Positions 28,851 to 38,465 of a stretch of DNA of 64,000 nucleotides are shown in pieces. Numbering within the stretch: the first letter of the stretch is position 1; the number at the start of each line of letters is the position of its first letter. The stretch is from the NCBI GenBank assembly GCA_020849475.1, contig JADLGE010000025.1, forward strand, positions 1 to 64,000, given 5' to 3'. Under the pieces are notes generated by a model that ran no database searches, was not told the DNA's origin, and saw only the letters and a program-made list of their open reading frames with translations. Both the position numbers and the translations under genes were made by a program. Source of the DNA: Gammaproteobacteria bacterium (GTDB lineage: Bacteria; Pseudomonadota; Gammaproteobacteria; Ga0077536).

Positions 28851-30743
28851 ATGTGCGGCATAGCGGGATTGTTCGGAGCATCGCCCGGCGCGGACAGGCA
28901 AGCGCTGGTCACGCGCATGGCGGCGCGTATCCGCCATCGTGGCCCCGACGGCGAAGGCGTGTTCGTCGACGCGCGCGCGGCGCTCGGCCACGTCCGGCTG
29001 TCCATCATCGACGCCGAAGGCGGTGCGCAGCCCATGCACAGCCGCGACCAGCGCTACGTGCTGACGTTCAACGGCGAGATCTACAACTACCTCGAACTGC
29101 GCACCGAACTCGAAGCCGACGGCGTCGCGTTCGAAACCCATTCCGATACCGAAGTGCTGCTGGCGATGCTGGTGCGTCACGGCAGCGATGCGCTGCCGCG
29201 TCTGAACGGCATGTTCTCGTTTGCATTCTACGACCGCCGCGATGGCGGCTGGCTGCTGGCGCGCGATCCTTTCGGCATCAAGCCGCTGTATGTCGCCGAA
29301 CTCGCCGACGGCCTGCTGTTCGCATCGGAGATCAAGGCGCTGTGGGAGCATCCGGCCATGCAGGCGCGGCTGTCGTGGCCGGCGCTGCAGGAATACCTGA
29401 CGTTTCAGTATTGCCTGCTCGGACGCACATTGTTCGCCGGAGTGCGCCAGCTCATGCCCGGCACCTTCATGCGCGGTCACGGGCAACACATCGAACAGCA
29501 GGCGGCCTACTGGCGCTTGAACTACGAAATCGACGAGACCCGTGCGCCCGACAGCTATGTCGAAGAGCTGGGCGCGCTGCTCGACGACAGCGCGCGGCTG
29601 CAAATTCGCAGCGACGTGCCGCTCGGCGCCTACGTGTCGGGCGGCATCGATTCGAGTGTGGTGGCCTGTCTCGCCGCGCGCCAGATGGGCCGCGCGCTGC
29701 CCTTGTTCCATGGCCGCTTCGACGCCGGCCAGGCCTATGACGAATCCCATTGGGCGCGCCAGGTGGCGGACGCCATCGGCGTGCCCTTGTGCGAAGTCAC
29801 GCCGAGCGCGCAGCAGTTCGTTGATGAGATGCCGCGCCTGATCTACATGCTCGACGAACCTTTGGCCGGCCCCGGTGTATTTCCGCAGGCGGTGGTCAGC
29901 CGCCTCGCGGCCGGCGCGGTGAAAGTGGTGCTGGGCGGGCAGGGCGGCGATGAGCTGTTCGGTGGCTACACGCGTTATCTCATCGGTTATCTCGAGCAAG
30001 CGTTGAAGGGCGCGATGTACGGCACCCAGGAAGAAGGGCGCCATGTCGTGACCCTGGCCACGGTGATTGAAAACCTGCCGATGCTGCGCGGCTATGAGCC
30101 GTTGTTGCAGCACTTCTGGCGCGATGGCCTGTTCGCGCCCATGGACTCGCGTTACTTCCGTCTCATCGACCGCGGCAGCGACATGGATCAGCTTTTGAGC
30201 GACGATGCCCGTGCGCTGATCGACAGCGAACAGGTGTTCGCCGAATTCCAGGCGGTGTTCAACGATCCGCAGACCCATTCCTACATCAACAAGATGACGC
30301 ACTTCGACCAGGCGACGTTCCTGCCGGCGCTGCTGCAGGTCGAGGATCGCGTCAGCATGGCGGTGTCGCTCGAAGCACGCGTGCCCTTGCTCGATACACG
30401 CATCGCCGAATTGGTGGCGAGCATGCCGCCCGCCATCAAGTTCGCGCACGGCACCAGCAAGCATGTGTTGAAGCGCGCCGCGCGCAAATTCCTGCCGACC
30501 AGCATTGTCGAGCGCCAGGACAAGATGGGCTTTCCGGTGCCGCTCAACGAATGGTTGAAGGGCGGACCGGTGCGCGACTTCGTGCGCGATGTGCTGCTCG
30601 GCACCGCCAGTCGTGAACGCGGACTGTTCCGTCCCGCCGCGCTCGAGAAACTGGTCGATCACGAGCGGCCTTTCGGGCGCCAGCTGTGGGGCGCGCTGTG
30701 TCTGGAACTGTGGCATCAACGGTTCGTGGACGGCCGCCCATGA
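28851..30743 (+). CDS. AsnB-type glutamine-dependent amidotransferase 1
   Basis: A 630-residue asparagine-synthase family protein. Met1 precedes Cys2 (MCGIAGLF), the glutaminase nucleophile; the start is fixed by this. The class II glutaminase domain covers about residues 1-210 with RHRGPDGEG and FNGEIYNY, and the synthetase domain carries the PP-loop SGGIDSS at 263-269. In sugar-polymer gene clusters, related proteins (for example WbpS in Pseudomonas) amidate uronic acid carboxyl groups rather than making asparagine; that role is inferred here from context. The next gene's ATG overlaps its stop by 4 bases. A second paralog lies at 45209. Confidence 0.9.
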   Translation: MCGIAGLFGASPGADRQALVTRMAARIRHRGPDGEGVFVDARAALGHVRLSIIDAEGGAQPMHSRDQRYVLTFNGEIYNYLELRTELEADGVAFETHSDTEVLLAMLVRHGSDALPRLNGMFSFAFYDRRDGGWLLARDPFGIKPLYVAELADGLLFASEIKALWEHPAMQARLSWPALQEYLTFQYCLLGRTLFAGVRQLMPGTFMRGHGQHIEQQAAYWRLNYEIDETRAPDSYVEELGALLDDSARLQIRSDVPLGAYVSGGIDSSVVACLAARQMGRALPLFHGRFDAGQAYDESHWARQVADAIGVPLCEVTPSAQQFVDEMPRLIYMLDEPLAGPGVFPQAVVSRLAAGAVKVVLGGQGGDELFGGYTRYLIGYLEQALKGAMYGTQEEGRHVVTLATVIENLPMLRGYEPLLQHFWRDGLFAPMDSRYFRLIDRGSDMDQLLSDDARALIDSEQVFAEFQAVFNDPQTHSYINKMTHFDQATFLPALLQVEDRVSMAVSLEARVPLLDTRIAELVASMPPAIKFAHGTSKHVLKRAARKFLPTSIVERQDKMGFPVPLNEWLKGGPVRDFVRDVLLGTASRERGLFRPAALEKLVDHERPFGRQLWGALCLELWHQRFVDGRP

Positions 30744-32656
30744 GCGCGACCGGCATGCCGGCGGCGCGCGCGGAATTTTTGACACGGCGCCTGCCTTGGC
30801 TTGCCCTGGCGCTGGTGGTGATGGCCTGCATCGCCAACCGCTGTTACTGGTACGCGCCGGAAACCGCCTACCGCGGTTATTCGCCGGTGGGCTGGGTCTA
30901 TGTTCACGAACACCCGGCCGAGTTCAGTAAGAACTGGCAGAATGGCACCGAGAACTACGATCGTTCGGCGGTGATGTGGGTCTACCTCCTGGCCTATCGA
31001 CTGGCGGGCATCGAGGCCGAGCATCTGGTGTACTTCATCATCGCGCTCGAAATCGTCGGTCTCGCGTGGAGCTATGTACGCATTACGCAAACCCTGATCG
31101 ATGATGCGCCGGCGTCGCTGGCGGTGGTGGTGGCGATGCTGGCGGTAGCATCGTCGATACGCAATGTGAGCCTCAGCCGTTTCGGCACGCCGTTCTTCGA
31201 AGGGCAGTTCTATACCTTCGCCGAAATCGCACGCAACATGGCGGTGCTGGCCTGCCTGCGCGGACGCTGGCTGAAGAGCGCGGGCTGGCTGTCGCTGGCG
31301 ACCGTCAATCACGTCATTCTTGGCGCCATCGGCAGTGCGTTCGTGGCGGCCGTTGCGCTCGTGCGCTGGCGTGGCGGTGAACGCCGCGACATCCTGCGCG
31401 GTGCGGCGCTGCTGCTGCTCGTCGGCGGCGCATGGCTGGCGCTGTTCTACCAGCCGGGCGCTCTCTATGCCGACCCGGTGCCCGATGCCGTGTGGCACAC
31501 CTGGGCGCGCTTTTTCAATTACCACTGGTTTCCGTGGCACAACGGTGTATTCACCGCTGAGCACCAGCGCTGGCTGTTGCCGTTCCTGAGCATGTTGGCC
31601 GCCGCCGCGCTGTGCTGGCTGCATCCCGCCACGCGCCCACCACGCTATGGGCGCGAGATGATGGCAGGCATGGCGATGCTCGCGGCGATGACGGTGTTTG
31701 CCGTGATCATTTCCGAGCAGCGTGTGAGCACCACTTTGATCAAGCTGGCCCTGCATCGCGGCGCCGACATGATGCTGACCTTCGCGCTGGTCTACGCGGT
31801 GGCGCTGTGGTGGCGGGCGCTGGTGACGCTGCCGGCATGGAGAGCGTCGGCCGCCGCCTACCTCGTGTTGGCGGCGAGTTGGAGCGCCGGTGTGGCGAGT
31901 GCCGCACTGGCGGTGCATGGCGCGCTGGCGCCGCCGTCAGCGCGCCGAGATCGATATCGGTGGTGGCTGGTCGCGACGCTGCCCGTGCTGGTGGCGCTCG
32001 CCTACGTGGTGAGCGGCCACGGCAAGCCGTGGTTGTCGGAGGGCTACAGCGGTCTCGCGCCGCTGCTCGGTCGTCCGCTGCTGGCCGTGCCGCTGCTGTT
32101 GGCCGTGCTGGTGATGCTCGCCGCGCGCGCCGGTTCAGCGTGGCGCGCGCCGCTGCTGACGCTGTGCGTGGCCCTTGCCTGCACGGGCTGGATTCAGCGC
32201 GATGTGCCGCACTTCGCCGTCGAGGGGCGCGCCTATCTCGATGTGCAACGCTGGGCGCGCGCCAATACGCCCACCGGTGCGCTGTTCTTCGCCGATCCGA
32301 CCATCTTCTACGGCTGGAGCGATTATTCGCGGCGTGCAAGCTTCGGCAACCTGCGCGACTGGACGCATCGCTGGGCCTACAACTCGCGTCGTGACTGGTG
32401 GCAGCAAGGCGTCGAACGCCTCGCATTGCTGGGGTTGAAGGTCGATCCCTACCTCAAGCGCACGGATGGCGCACAGCGTCTGACGCGTGATGTACGCACG
32501 CGCTTCTACCGCGCCGATGACGCCTGGCGTCAGCGTATGGCCAGCGACTGGGGCGTCGATTATTTCGTGTTGCGACGTAAGCCCGCCCATCGATCGCAAT
32601 TGCCGGTGGTCTATCAGAACCAGGGCTTCGTGGTGCTGGCGGCGCGTGCGCCGTGA
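30740..32656 (+). CDS. Large polytopic membrane protein, GT-C-like, function unknown
   Basis: A 638-residue protein with many hydrophobic helices (first at about residues 18-36). A C-terminal extracytoplasmic-looking domain follows from about residue 500 (DVQRWARANTPTGALFFADP onward). This layout, with an acidic-residue loop after the first helix (WVYVHEHPAEFSKNWQNG), resembles GT-C transferases or polymerase-like membrane proteins of polysaccharide clusters, but I cannot name the family with confidence. It could be a lipid-linked-sugar transferase, or fill the missing Wzy-type role. It is translationally coupled on both sides (ATGA with the amidotransferase, GTGA with the deacetylase-like gene). 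Confidence 0.72.
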   Translation: MSATGMPAARAEFLTRRLPWLALALVVMACIANRCYWYAPETAYRGYSPVGWVYVHEHPAEFSKNWQNGTENYDRSAVMWVYLLAYRLAGIEAEHLVYFIIALEIVGLAWSYVRITQTLIDDAPASLAVVVAMLAVASSIRNVSLSRFGTPFFEGQFYTFAEIARNMAVLACLRGRWLKSAGWLSLATVNHVILGAIGSAFVAAVALVRWRGGERRDILRGAALLLLVGGAWLALFYQPGALYADPVPDAVWHTWARFFNYHWFPWHNGVFTAEHQRWLLPFLSMLAAAALCWLHPATRPPRYGREMMAGMAMLAAMTVFAVIISEQRVSTTLIKLALHRGADMMLTFALVYAVALWWRALVTLPAWRASAAAYLVLAASWSAGVASAALAVHGALAPPSARRDRYRWWLVATLPVLVALAYVVSGHGKPWLSEGYSGLAPLLGRPLLAVPLLLAVLVMLAARAGSAWRAPLLTLCVALACTGWIQRDVPHFAVEGRAYLDVQRWARANTPTGALFFADPTIFYGWSDYSRRASFGNLRDWTHRWAYNSRRDWWQQGVERLALLGLKVDPYLKRTDGAQRLTRDVRTRFYRADDAWRQRMASDWGVDYFVLRRKPAHRSQLPVVYQNQGFVVLAARAP

Positions 32657-33954
32657 GTGAACTCACCGCGCGCCGCGCGTGGGCGGTCGAGGCCGCGCAG
32701 CGTTATTGGCCGCGTGCCGCGCCCTTGATTGCGCAACTGCCGATGCCGGCCGTGTCTGTCGCCGACGCTGGCGCGGCGCCGCGCATGACGGAAGTCCTGT
32801 TGCCCGCGTGGGCCGAGGATGTCGGCGTGGCGCGCGCGCTGCTGGTGCCGGCGGCAGCGCTCAGGCGCATTGATGGCCAGGACACCTGGCAAAACGTCGA
32901 TTGGCTGTCGGCGATGTCCTGGTATCTCGATGCCAGCGCCGAGCGCGCCCACGAACTGCAACGCGGCCCCATCCATTCCTACGCGCTGCGCCTCGACGGA
33001 TGGGATACACGCCTGTGGTCCCATGCCTGGGTCAATCGCATGGCACTGTTCCTGCGCCGTTGGCTGGCGCGCGAGCAGGGCGTCGACGAGCATCAACTGT
33101 GCGGACCGCTGCCGACGCCGCGGCTGGTGCTGACCCATGACGTCGATGCCTTGCGCAAAAGCGTGTCCATCCGTCTCAAGCAGTCGATGTTCCAGGCCTT
33201 CAATGCCCTGCGTGCCTTGCGCGATGGCGACTTCGCGGCGGCCGCGCGCCGCGCGCGTAAATTTGCACAGGTGCTGCTGTCGAACGAATCCTACTGGTGC
33301 TTCGAGCGCATCTTCGAACTCGAAGCAGCGGCGGGCGCGCGGTCGATGTTTTTCTTTCATGCCCGTGATGCCGGCCCGCGCGCCGCGCGTTTGATGCTGG
33401 TCGACCCGGCCTATCACGGCGCCAGCGAGGAGCTCGCGCGGGCAGTGACGCGCGTGCAGCGCCACGGCGCCGCCATCGGTCTGCACCCATCCTTCGCGGC
33501 GTGGCGCGACGCGGCGCTGCTGGCGCGTGAAAGACACAATCTCGAAACGCTGTGCGGGCAGCCGGTGACGGCGGTGCGTCAGCATTGGCTGCGCTTTTCG
33601 TGGCAACATACCTGGGCCGCCCAGGCACGCGCCGGTCTGCGTCATGACTACACGCTCGCCTTCAATGATCGGCCGGGTTTTCGCAGCGGAGCGGCGCTCA
33701 CCTACCCGGCATTCGGCATGGCCGACGAGCCGCCCTTCCAGGTCACACCGACGGTCATGATGGATTCGCAGTTTTATGATTATGCCGAGCTGTCCGACAG
33801 CGCGCGGCTGGCGGCGATGGCGCACTGGCTGCGCGAAATCGAGGATACCCACGGCGAGGCGGCGGTGATCTGGCATCAGCAGGTATTCAATCGTGACTAC
33901 GCCTGGGACGCGGGTTACGCGGCGCTGCTCGATTTGCGGCGCGCCAGCGCATGA
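32653..33954 (+). CDS. Polysaccharide deacetylase-like protein
   Basis: A 433-residue protein whose second half has NodB-like features. LVLTHDVDALRKS at 158-170 matches the THDxD metal-binding motif; SMFFFHARD is a following strand, GLHPSF the HxxS-type motif, and QHWLRFSW the catalytic-arginine region. The N-terminal ~150 residues are a helical domain of unknown role. Such proteins commonly sit in O-antigen or capsule loci, where they may deacetylate a sugar or a lipid-linked intermediate. No signal peptide is visible, suggesting a cytoplasmic site of action. GTG start overlapping the previous stop. Confidence 0.78.
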   Translation: MSELTARRAWAVEAAQRYWPRAAPLIAQLPMPAVSVADAGAAPRMTEVLLPAWAEDVGVARALLVPAAALRRIDGQDTWQNVDWLSAMSWYLDASAERAHELQRGPIHSYALRLDGWDTRLWSHAWVNRMALFLRRWLAREQGVDEHQLCGPLPTPRLVLTHDVDALRKSVSIRLKQSMFQAFNALRALRDGDFAAAARRARKFAQVLLSNESYWCFERIFELEAAAGARSMFFFHARDAGPRAARLMLVDPAYHGASEELARAVTRVQRHGAAIGLHPSFAAWRDAALLARERHNLETLCGQPVTAVRQHWLRFSWQHTWAAQARAGLRHDYTLAFNDRPGFRSGAALTYPAFGMADEPPFQVTPTVMMDSQFYDYAELSDSARLAAMAHWLREIEDTHGEAAVIWHQQVFNRDYAWDAGYAALLDLRRASA

Positions 33955-34733
33955 GTTTCAAAGCCTGGGCGCATCGACTGCCACAGCCTCTCGCGCGGCG
34001 CCTGTTCGGTGATCGCGCGCAGCACGGACTGGTGGTCAAGGACGACGACCCGCAATGGCGTGAATGGTTGTCGACCTACACGGCGTTCTACGAAAGCAAC
34101 CAGCGCAGTGGCATCGGCCTCATGGTCAACGATGCCGGCTACCAGGTGATGCGCAAAATACCGCTGGCCGGCCGCCGTGTGCTCGAGATCGGTCCCGGCG
34201 ACATTCGTCATCATGTCCATTGGCAGGGCCGGCCGGCGAGTTACACCCTGTTCGATGTCAGTTCAGCGATGCTGGCCAAGGGCGTGCACAATCTCGCCGC
34301 GCTCGGCATCGAGGCGCGTGCGGTGCTGTGGGAGCGCGCCGCCAGCGAGTGGCCGTTCGCGGACGGGGAGTTCGATGTCATCGTGTCGTTCTATGCCTTC
34401 GAGCACATGTATCCCTTCGCGCCGGTGCTGGCCAATCTACGCCGGCTGCTCGCGCCGCGCGGGGTGCTGGCCGGCGCCATTCCCTGCGAGGGCGGGCTGG
34501 CCTGGGGCGCAGGGCGCATGCTGACCAGTCGTCGCTGGTTTCTGCGCCATACCCACATCGACCCGGACAAGATCATCTGCTGGGAACACCCGAATTTTGC
34601 CGACGCCTTGCTCAACGATTTGAGCGCAAGCTTCGGGCCGGCAGCGCTCGCCTGGTGGCCGTGGCGCGTGCCGTCGCTCGATCTCAATCTCATCGTCTCT
34701 TTCGTATTCGAGCGTGATGAATCCCTACCTTGA
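33951..34733 (+). CDS. Class I SAM-dependent methyltransferase 1
   Basis: A 260-residue methyltransferase: motif I VLEIGPGDIRHH at about residues 78-88, the acidic strand TLFDVSS, and a motif IV-like FDVIVSFYAFEHMY. It follows the pattern of sugar or lipid methyltransferases in polysaccharide loci, but the acceptor is not readable. The start overlaps the deacetylase-like stop by 4 bases. The stop lies inside the start of the next gene (17-base overlap). Confidence 0.84.
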   Translation: MSFKAWAHRLPQPLARRLFGDRAQHGLVVKDDDPQWREWLSTYTAFYESNQRSGIGLMVNDAGYQVMRKIPLAGRRVLEIGPGDIRHHVHWQGRPASYTLFDVSSAMLAKGVHNLAALGIEARAVLWERAASEWPFADGEFDVIVSFYAFEHMYPFAPVLANLRRLLAPRGVLAGAIPCEGGLAWGAGRMLTSRRWFLRHTHIDPDKIICWEHPNFADALLNDLSASFGPAALAWWPWRVPSLDLNLIVSFVFERDESLP

Positions 34734-36258
34734 CGCCGTGCATGGCGCCTTGCCGCGCCTGCTTGCGAGTTTCGACGGCGATGCGCTGCGCGCCACGCGC
34801 GGCTTGGGCGATCGTACGGCGTGGGCGTGGAAGACCATCGATTTTTTCAACGCCACGCCGCAGGGCGCGGTGCATGGCCTCGCGCGACTGGTGGCGGCCG
34901 ACCTGTTGCCACAGGGCATGTGCGCGGAGCCGGTGATGGCGCGCATCGAGGAGGCGGTCGACGCGCTCGCGCGCATCACGCGCGGCGACGGCAGCCTCGA
35001 AGAGGCCTTCCCCTATGAAGGCTCGTTCTGCGTCACGGCGCTTGTCGCCTACGACGTGCTGGTGGCGCGCGAGCAGCTCGGCGAGCGCTGGTCGGCGCGC
35101 GCCCAGGCGCGCTGCCTCGAACGCGTCGAACCCTTGATAGGCTATCTGCTGCGCGCCGATGAGACCCATGGCGCGATAAGCAATCACATCCTGACCGCGG
35201 TGGCGGCTTTACTCGCCTGGCAGGACGTCATGCCGGGCGCAGCGGAGGCGCGCGCCGAGGCGCTCATGGCGCGCGTCAAGGCCTGGCAATCGGCGGAAGG
35301 CTGGTGGCGCGAATACGATGGCGCCGATGCCGGCTATCAAAGTCTCGCGACCTGTTACCTCGCCGATATCCATCGGCGCCGCCCGCACTGGCAGCTCGCC
35401 GACCGCGTCGCGCGTTCGGTGGATTTCCTGAGCCATTGCGCCCATCGCGACGGCTCTTTCGGCGGCCTTTACGGCAGTCGCAACACGCGCTTCCTGATGC
35501 CTGCCGGTTTTGAATATCTCGCCGACGAGATGCCGATGGCGGCGGCGCTCGCCGCGTTCGCACGCACCTCGATTGCCACGCAGAGCTGCGTGACGCTGGC
35601 CAGTATCGACGCCGGCAATCTCGCGCCGTGGTTCAATGGCTATGCGTGGGCGGCACAGCTTTGCGCTACGCGACAAGCGCCGCGCGATGTGCCCTTGCTG
35701 CCCTGTCAGCAGCCACGGTTGCGCGCGTGGTTTGCCGACGCGGGGCTGTTGTTCGACGGTGACGATGAAGCCTACACCGTGGTGTCGACGCACAAGGGTG
35801 GCGTGGTGCTGCGCACTTCGACGGCCAGCGCCGCGCGCATCGATGCTGGCGTGGTGATGCGCGACGGACACGGCGCGCTGTCGACCACGCAGCATTATCG
35901 CCGTGACAACACGCTGCGCATCGAGGCCGACGAGATTGTCGTCGACGCGCCGCTCACACCCTTGCGCCACACCCCGTTCAAACCGGTCGACATGCTCGCG
36001 CTGCGCCTTTTGAATCTCAGCGTGATGCGTTGGCGGCCGCTGCGCGAATGGGTCAAGCGCCGCCTCGCCGCGCTGCTGATGGGCGCGCCCAAGGCGCTCG
36101 CGATGCGCAATCGCCGCGTCATCCGTCTGCGTCCGACGTTCGCCATCGAGGATGAAGTGAGTGGTGCGAGCGGCGCCAGCAAGGTCGAAGTCACGCGGCC
36201 GTTCTCGGTCATCCACATGGCCAGTCAAGGCTATTGGCAACGCGGGGATGACGCGTGA
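34717..36258 (+). CDS. Alpha/alpha-toroid-like protein of unknown function
   Basis: A 513-residue soluble protein that I cannot name. The first 350 residues are helical with a pattern reminiscent of alpha/alpha toroids such as heparinase-type or prenyltransferase-like proteins (for example AWKTIDFFN, GYQSLATCYLADI, HRDGSFGGLYGSRNTRF). The remainder is beta-rich, with GGVVLRTSTAS and HYRRDNTLRIEADEIVV, as in the C-terminal sheet of lyase or hydrolase toroid enzymes. No signal peptide is seen, which argues against a classical periplasmic lyase. An in-frame GTG directly precedes the ATG used. It overlaps both neighbouring genes and therefore belongs to the same translational unit. Confidence 0.7.
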   Translation: MNPYLDAVHGALPRLLASFDGDALRATRGLGDRTAWAWKTIDFFNATPQGAVHGLARLVAADLLPQGMCAEPVMARIEEAVDALARITRGDGSLEEAFPYEGSFCVTALVAYDVLVAREQLGERWSARAQARCLERVEPLIGYLLRADETHGAISNHILTAVAALLAWQDVMPGAAEARAEALMARVKAWQSAEGWWREYDGADAGYQSLATCYLADIHRRRPHWQLADRVARSVDFLSHCAHRDGSFGGLYGSRNTRFLMPAGFEYLADEMPMAAALAAFARTSIATQSCVTLASIDAGNLAPWFNGYAWAAQLCATRQAPRDVPLLPCQQPRLRAWFADAGLLFDGDDEAYTVVSTHKGGVVLRTSTASAARIDAGVVMRDGHGALSTTQHYRRDNTLRIEADEIVVDAPLTPLRHTPFKPVDMLALRLLNLSVMRWRPLREWVKRRLAALLMGAPKALAMRNRRVIRLRPTFAIEDEVSGASGASKVEVTRPFSVIHMASQGYWQRGDDA

Positions 36259-37406
36259 TCCCACGCATTCGCGCGGAACTCGGCGTGGCGGAGATGGCGG
36301 CGGCGCTGCGCTGGCCGCGCCATGACGACGTGGCGCGCTACGAGCAGGCCTTCGCCGCCAGCATGGGACAGCGTCACGCCATCGCTTTCGGTTACGGACG
36401 CAGCGCGCTCAGCATCGCCTTGCAGTGCCTGCTCGGCAGCGGACGGGAAGTGATCTGTCCGGCCTACACCTGCGTGGTGGTGGCCCATGCCATCGTCACC
36501 AGCGGCAATGTGCCGGTGTTCATCGACAGCCATGCCGATGACTTCAACATGGACCTCGACGCCGCCGCAGCGGCCATCACATCGCGCACCGGCGCCATCA
36601 TCGCCACCAGTCTTTTCGGTCACCCGGTCAATCTCGAGCACACCGACGCGCTGCGCGCTGCCCATCCCGACGTACTCATGATCCAGGACTGCGCGCACAG
36701 CTTCGATGCCCGCTGGCAAGGGCGCGCTGTGCAGGGCGCCGGCGACTTCGCGATCTTCGGGCTCAATATCAGCAAGCTCATGACCTCGATATTCGGCGGC
36801 ATGCTCACCACCGATGACGATGCCGTGGCGCAGCGGCTGCGCGCGGCGCGTGATCGCAAGTGCACGCCGGCGACGCTGGCCAAGGGCCTGCGCCGCGCCG
36901 CTTACCTGGCCGCGGTGGTGCCGGCCTTCATGGCCTGGCCCTACAGCGTGGTCGGGCGTTTGAAGGACTGGGGAGTGCTCGATCATTTCGTGCGCTACTA
37001 CCGGCCGGACGTGATCGACATGCCGGCCGATTACCTCGAAGCCATGAGCCCGATCGAGGCGCGCGTCGGTCGCGCGCAACTCGCGCGGCACGCGGCCATC
37101 CTGACCGCGCGGCGTCGCCGTGCCGACGCCTGGCGCAAGCGACTCGCGCATGAAGCGGGGCTGGTGCGCCTGCCGGCGGACGAGGCGGGCGCGAGCTGGT
37201 CGCACTTCAGTTGCGTGGTCGACGACCGCGAAGCCTGGGTGGCGCGCTGGCGCGCGCGTGGCATCGAACTCGGCACCTTGATCGAATACAGCATTCCGGA
37301 GCTGCCGGCTTACGGCGCGTGGCAGCCGGCGGCTTTTCCGCACGCCGCACACTACGCTCGGCATACGGTCAATTTTCCGTTGACGAGCGATCTGCGCGAT
37401 GGCTGA
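36255..37406 (+). CDS. DegT/DnrJ/EryC1 family aminotransferase-like protein 2
   Basis: A 383-residue PLP-fold type I protein with FGYGRSALSIALQ (phosphate site), QDCAHSFDA (aspartate for the PLP nitrogen) and Lys174 in GLNISKLMTSIFGGML, so the Schiff-base lysine is retained. Its motifs are well diverged from the WbpE-like enzyme at 26870, and the canonical SNGSEAL is replaced by GYGRSAL. It probably aminates a nucleotide sugar or acts on a related substrate; the product is unknown. GTG start overlapping the upstream stop; the 3' end overlaps the next start. Confidence 0.83.
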   Translation: MIPRIRAELGVAEMAAALRWPRHDDVARYEQAFAASMGQRHAIAFGYGRSALSIALQCLLGSGREVICPAYTCVVVAHAIVTSGNVPVFIDSHADDFNMDLDAAAAAITSRTGAIIATSLFGHPVNLEHTDALRAAHPDVLMIQDCAHSFDARWQGRAVQGAGDFAIFGLNISKLMTSIFGGMLTTDDDAVAQRLRAARDRKCTPATLAKGLRRAAYLAAVVPAFMAWPYSVVGRLKDWGVLDHFVRYYRPDVIDMPADYLEAMSPIEARVGRAQLARHAAILTARRRRADAWRKRLAHEAGLVRLPADEAGASWSHFSCVVDDREAWVARWRARGIELGTLIEYSIPELPAYGAWQPAAFPHAAHYARHTVNFPLTSDLRDG

Positions 37407-38409
37407 CATGACGGGACCCGGGAGGCCGCATTTGCCGATGATTTTGCGCTGGAGTGGTCGCGTTCTGAGCTTTGCCATGGTGGCGGCAATCGCTGTGTGG
37501 ATGCTGCGCGAGCTCGACGTGCAGGATGCCATCGGTCGATTGCATCGCGGCCAGCTCTACGCGGTCGCCCTGGTGCAACCGCTCGTGGTAGTGGTCTATT
37601 TCATCCTTGGCTGGCGCTTCTCCCACCTCGCCGCGCCGCCCACGGTGCCCATCATGGCCGCGACCCGCGCCATGGCACTTTCGGCGGGCCTTAACTATTT
37701 GTTGCCGGCACGCACCTCGGAGTTGGTCAAAGCGCTTTATTTGCGGCGTGCAGGCGACCGGGGTTCGGGCGCGTTGATGGCGGCGATCGTGGTCGAGCGC
37801 CTGATGGATCTATGCATCGTCGCGACGCTCACGACCCTGGTGGTCGCAGCGCGGATGGCGTCTTCTGCTTGGGCCGCGCTGGGTGCCGCGCTGGGCGCTG
37901 CATGCTGTCTGTGGCTTTCTCCACATATCGCGCGCATCACACTCCGCGCCAGCGCCGGCTGGTCGTGGACTCGCCTGCGGGCCTTGCTCGGCGATTTTGC
38001 CGAACGTATACACGTCTTGTCGCGCGTACATTTCGACGCGCGCATCTGGGCGATGGGCGTGACGGCGTGGGCGCTGTCCTGGATGGCTGTGCATGTAGCG
38101 ATGACCGCCACGCTCAGGACCGACGTGTCGTGGAGTGCGTCCGGCCTGGTATTCGTGGCGTCAACGCTGGGCTTCGGCATTCCGTTGTTGCCCGGCGGCG
38201 TTGGTACGGTCGAAGTGGCGGCGGTCGCCGCGCAGCGTCTGCTCGGTATCGAACTTGAACCAGCCGTAGTGGTGGCGGCGGTGATGCGTCTGCAACAGGT
38301 GATTGTGCCGCTGCTGTGGTCGATGTTGATCTTGCTGCAAGAAGGCGACCTGTGGCGTCGCATCCGCGGTGCTGAAGAGAATCCCGTGGCCGAGGTGTCT
38401 AAGTTGTGA
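37399..38409 (+). CDS. UPF0104/LPG-synthase-type transmembrane protein 1
   Basis: A 336-residue protein with about eight hydrophobic helices, in the family of the lysylphosphatidylglycerol synthase membrane domain (flippase-like, AglD-type). Family features are RASELVKALYL-like (here ARTSELVKALYLRR), IVVERLMDL and LPGGVGTVEVAAVAA. Relatives act in lipid flipping or lipid-linked sugar modification. It ends a run of eight tightly packed genes. A paralog at 60499 pairs with another GT2. A Met 13 codons in is an alternative start. Confidence 0.84.
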   Translation: MADMTGPGRPHLPMILRWSGRVLSFAMVAAIAVWMLRELDVQDAIGRLHRGQLYAVALVQPLVVVVYFILGWRFSHLAAPPTVPIMAATRAMALSAGLNYLLPARTSELVKALYLRRAGDRGSGALMAAIVVERLMDLCIVATLTTLVVAARMASSAWAALGAALGAACCLWLSPHIARITLRASAGWSWTRLRALLGDFAERIHVLSRVHFDARIWAMGVTAWALSWMAVHVAMTATLRTDVSWSASGLVFVASTLGFGIPLLPGGVGTVEVAAVAAQRLLGIELEPAVVVAAVMRLQQVIVPLLWSMLILLQEGDLWRRIRGAEENPVAEVSKL

Positions 38410-38465
38410 TGGTCAGGTTAACAGCTCGCTGAGGTGAGGCTTGGAGTCCGCGCATCGACCGAGCG

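Noticed and set aside
36255-37406. Second DegT-type protein as an inactive pseudo-enzyme
   Set aside because: Although diverged from the WbpE-like protein, it keeps the Schiff-base lysine and the PLP aspartate, so loss of activity cannot be claimed.
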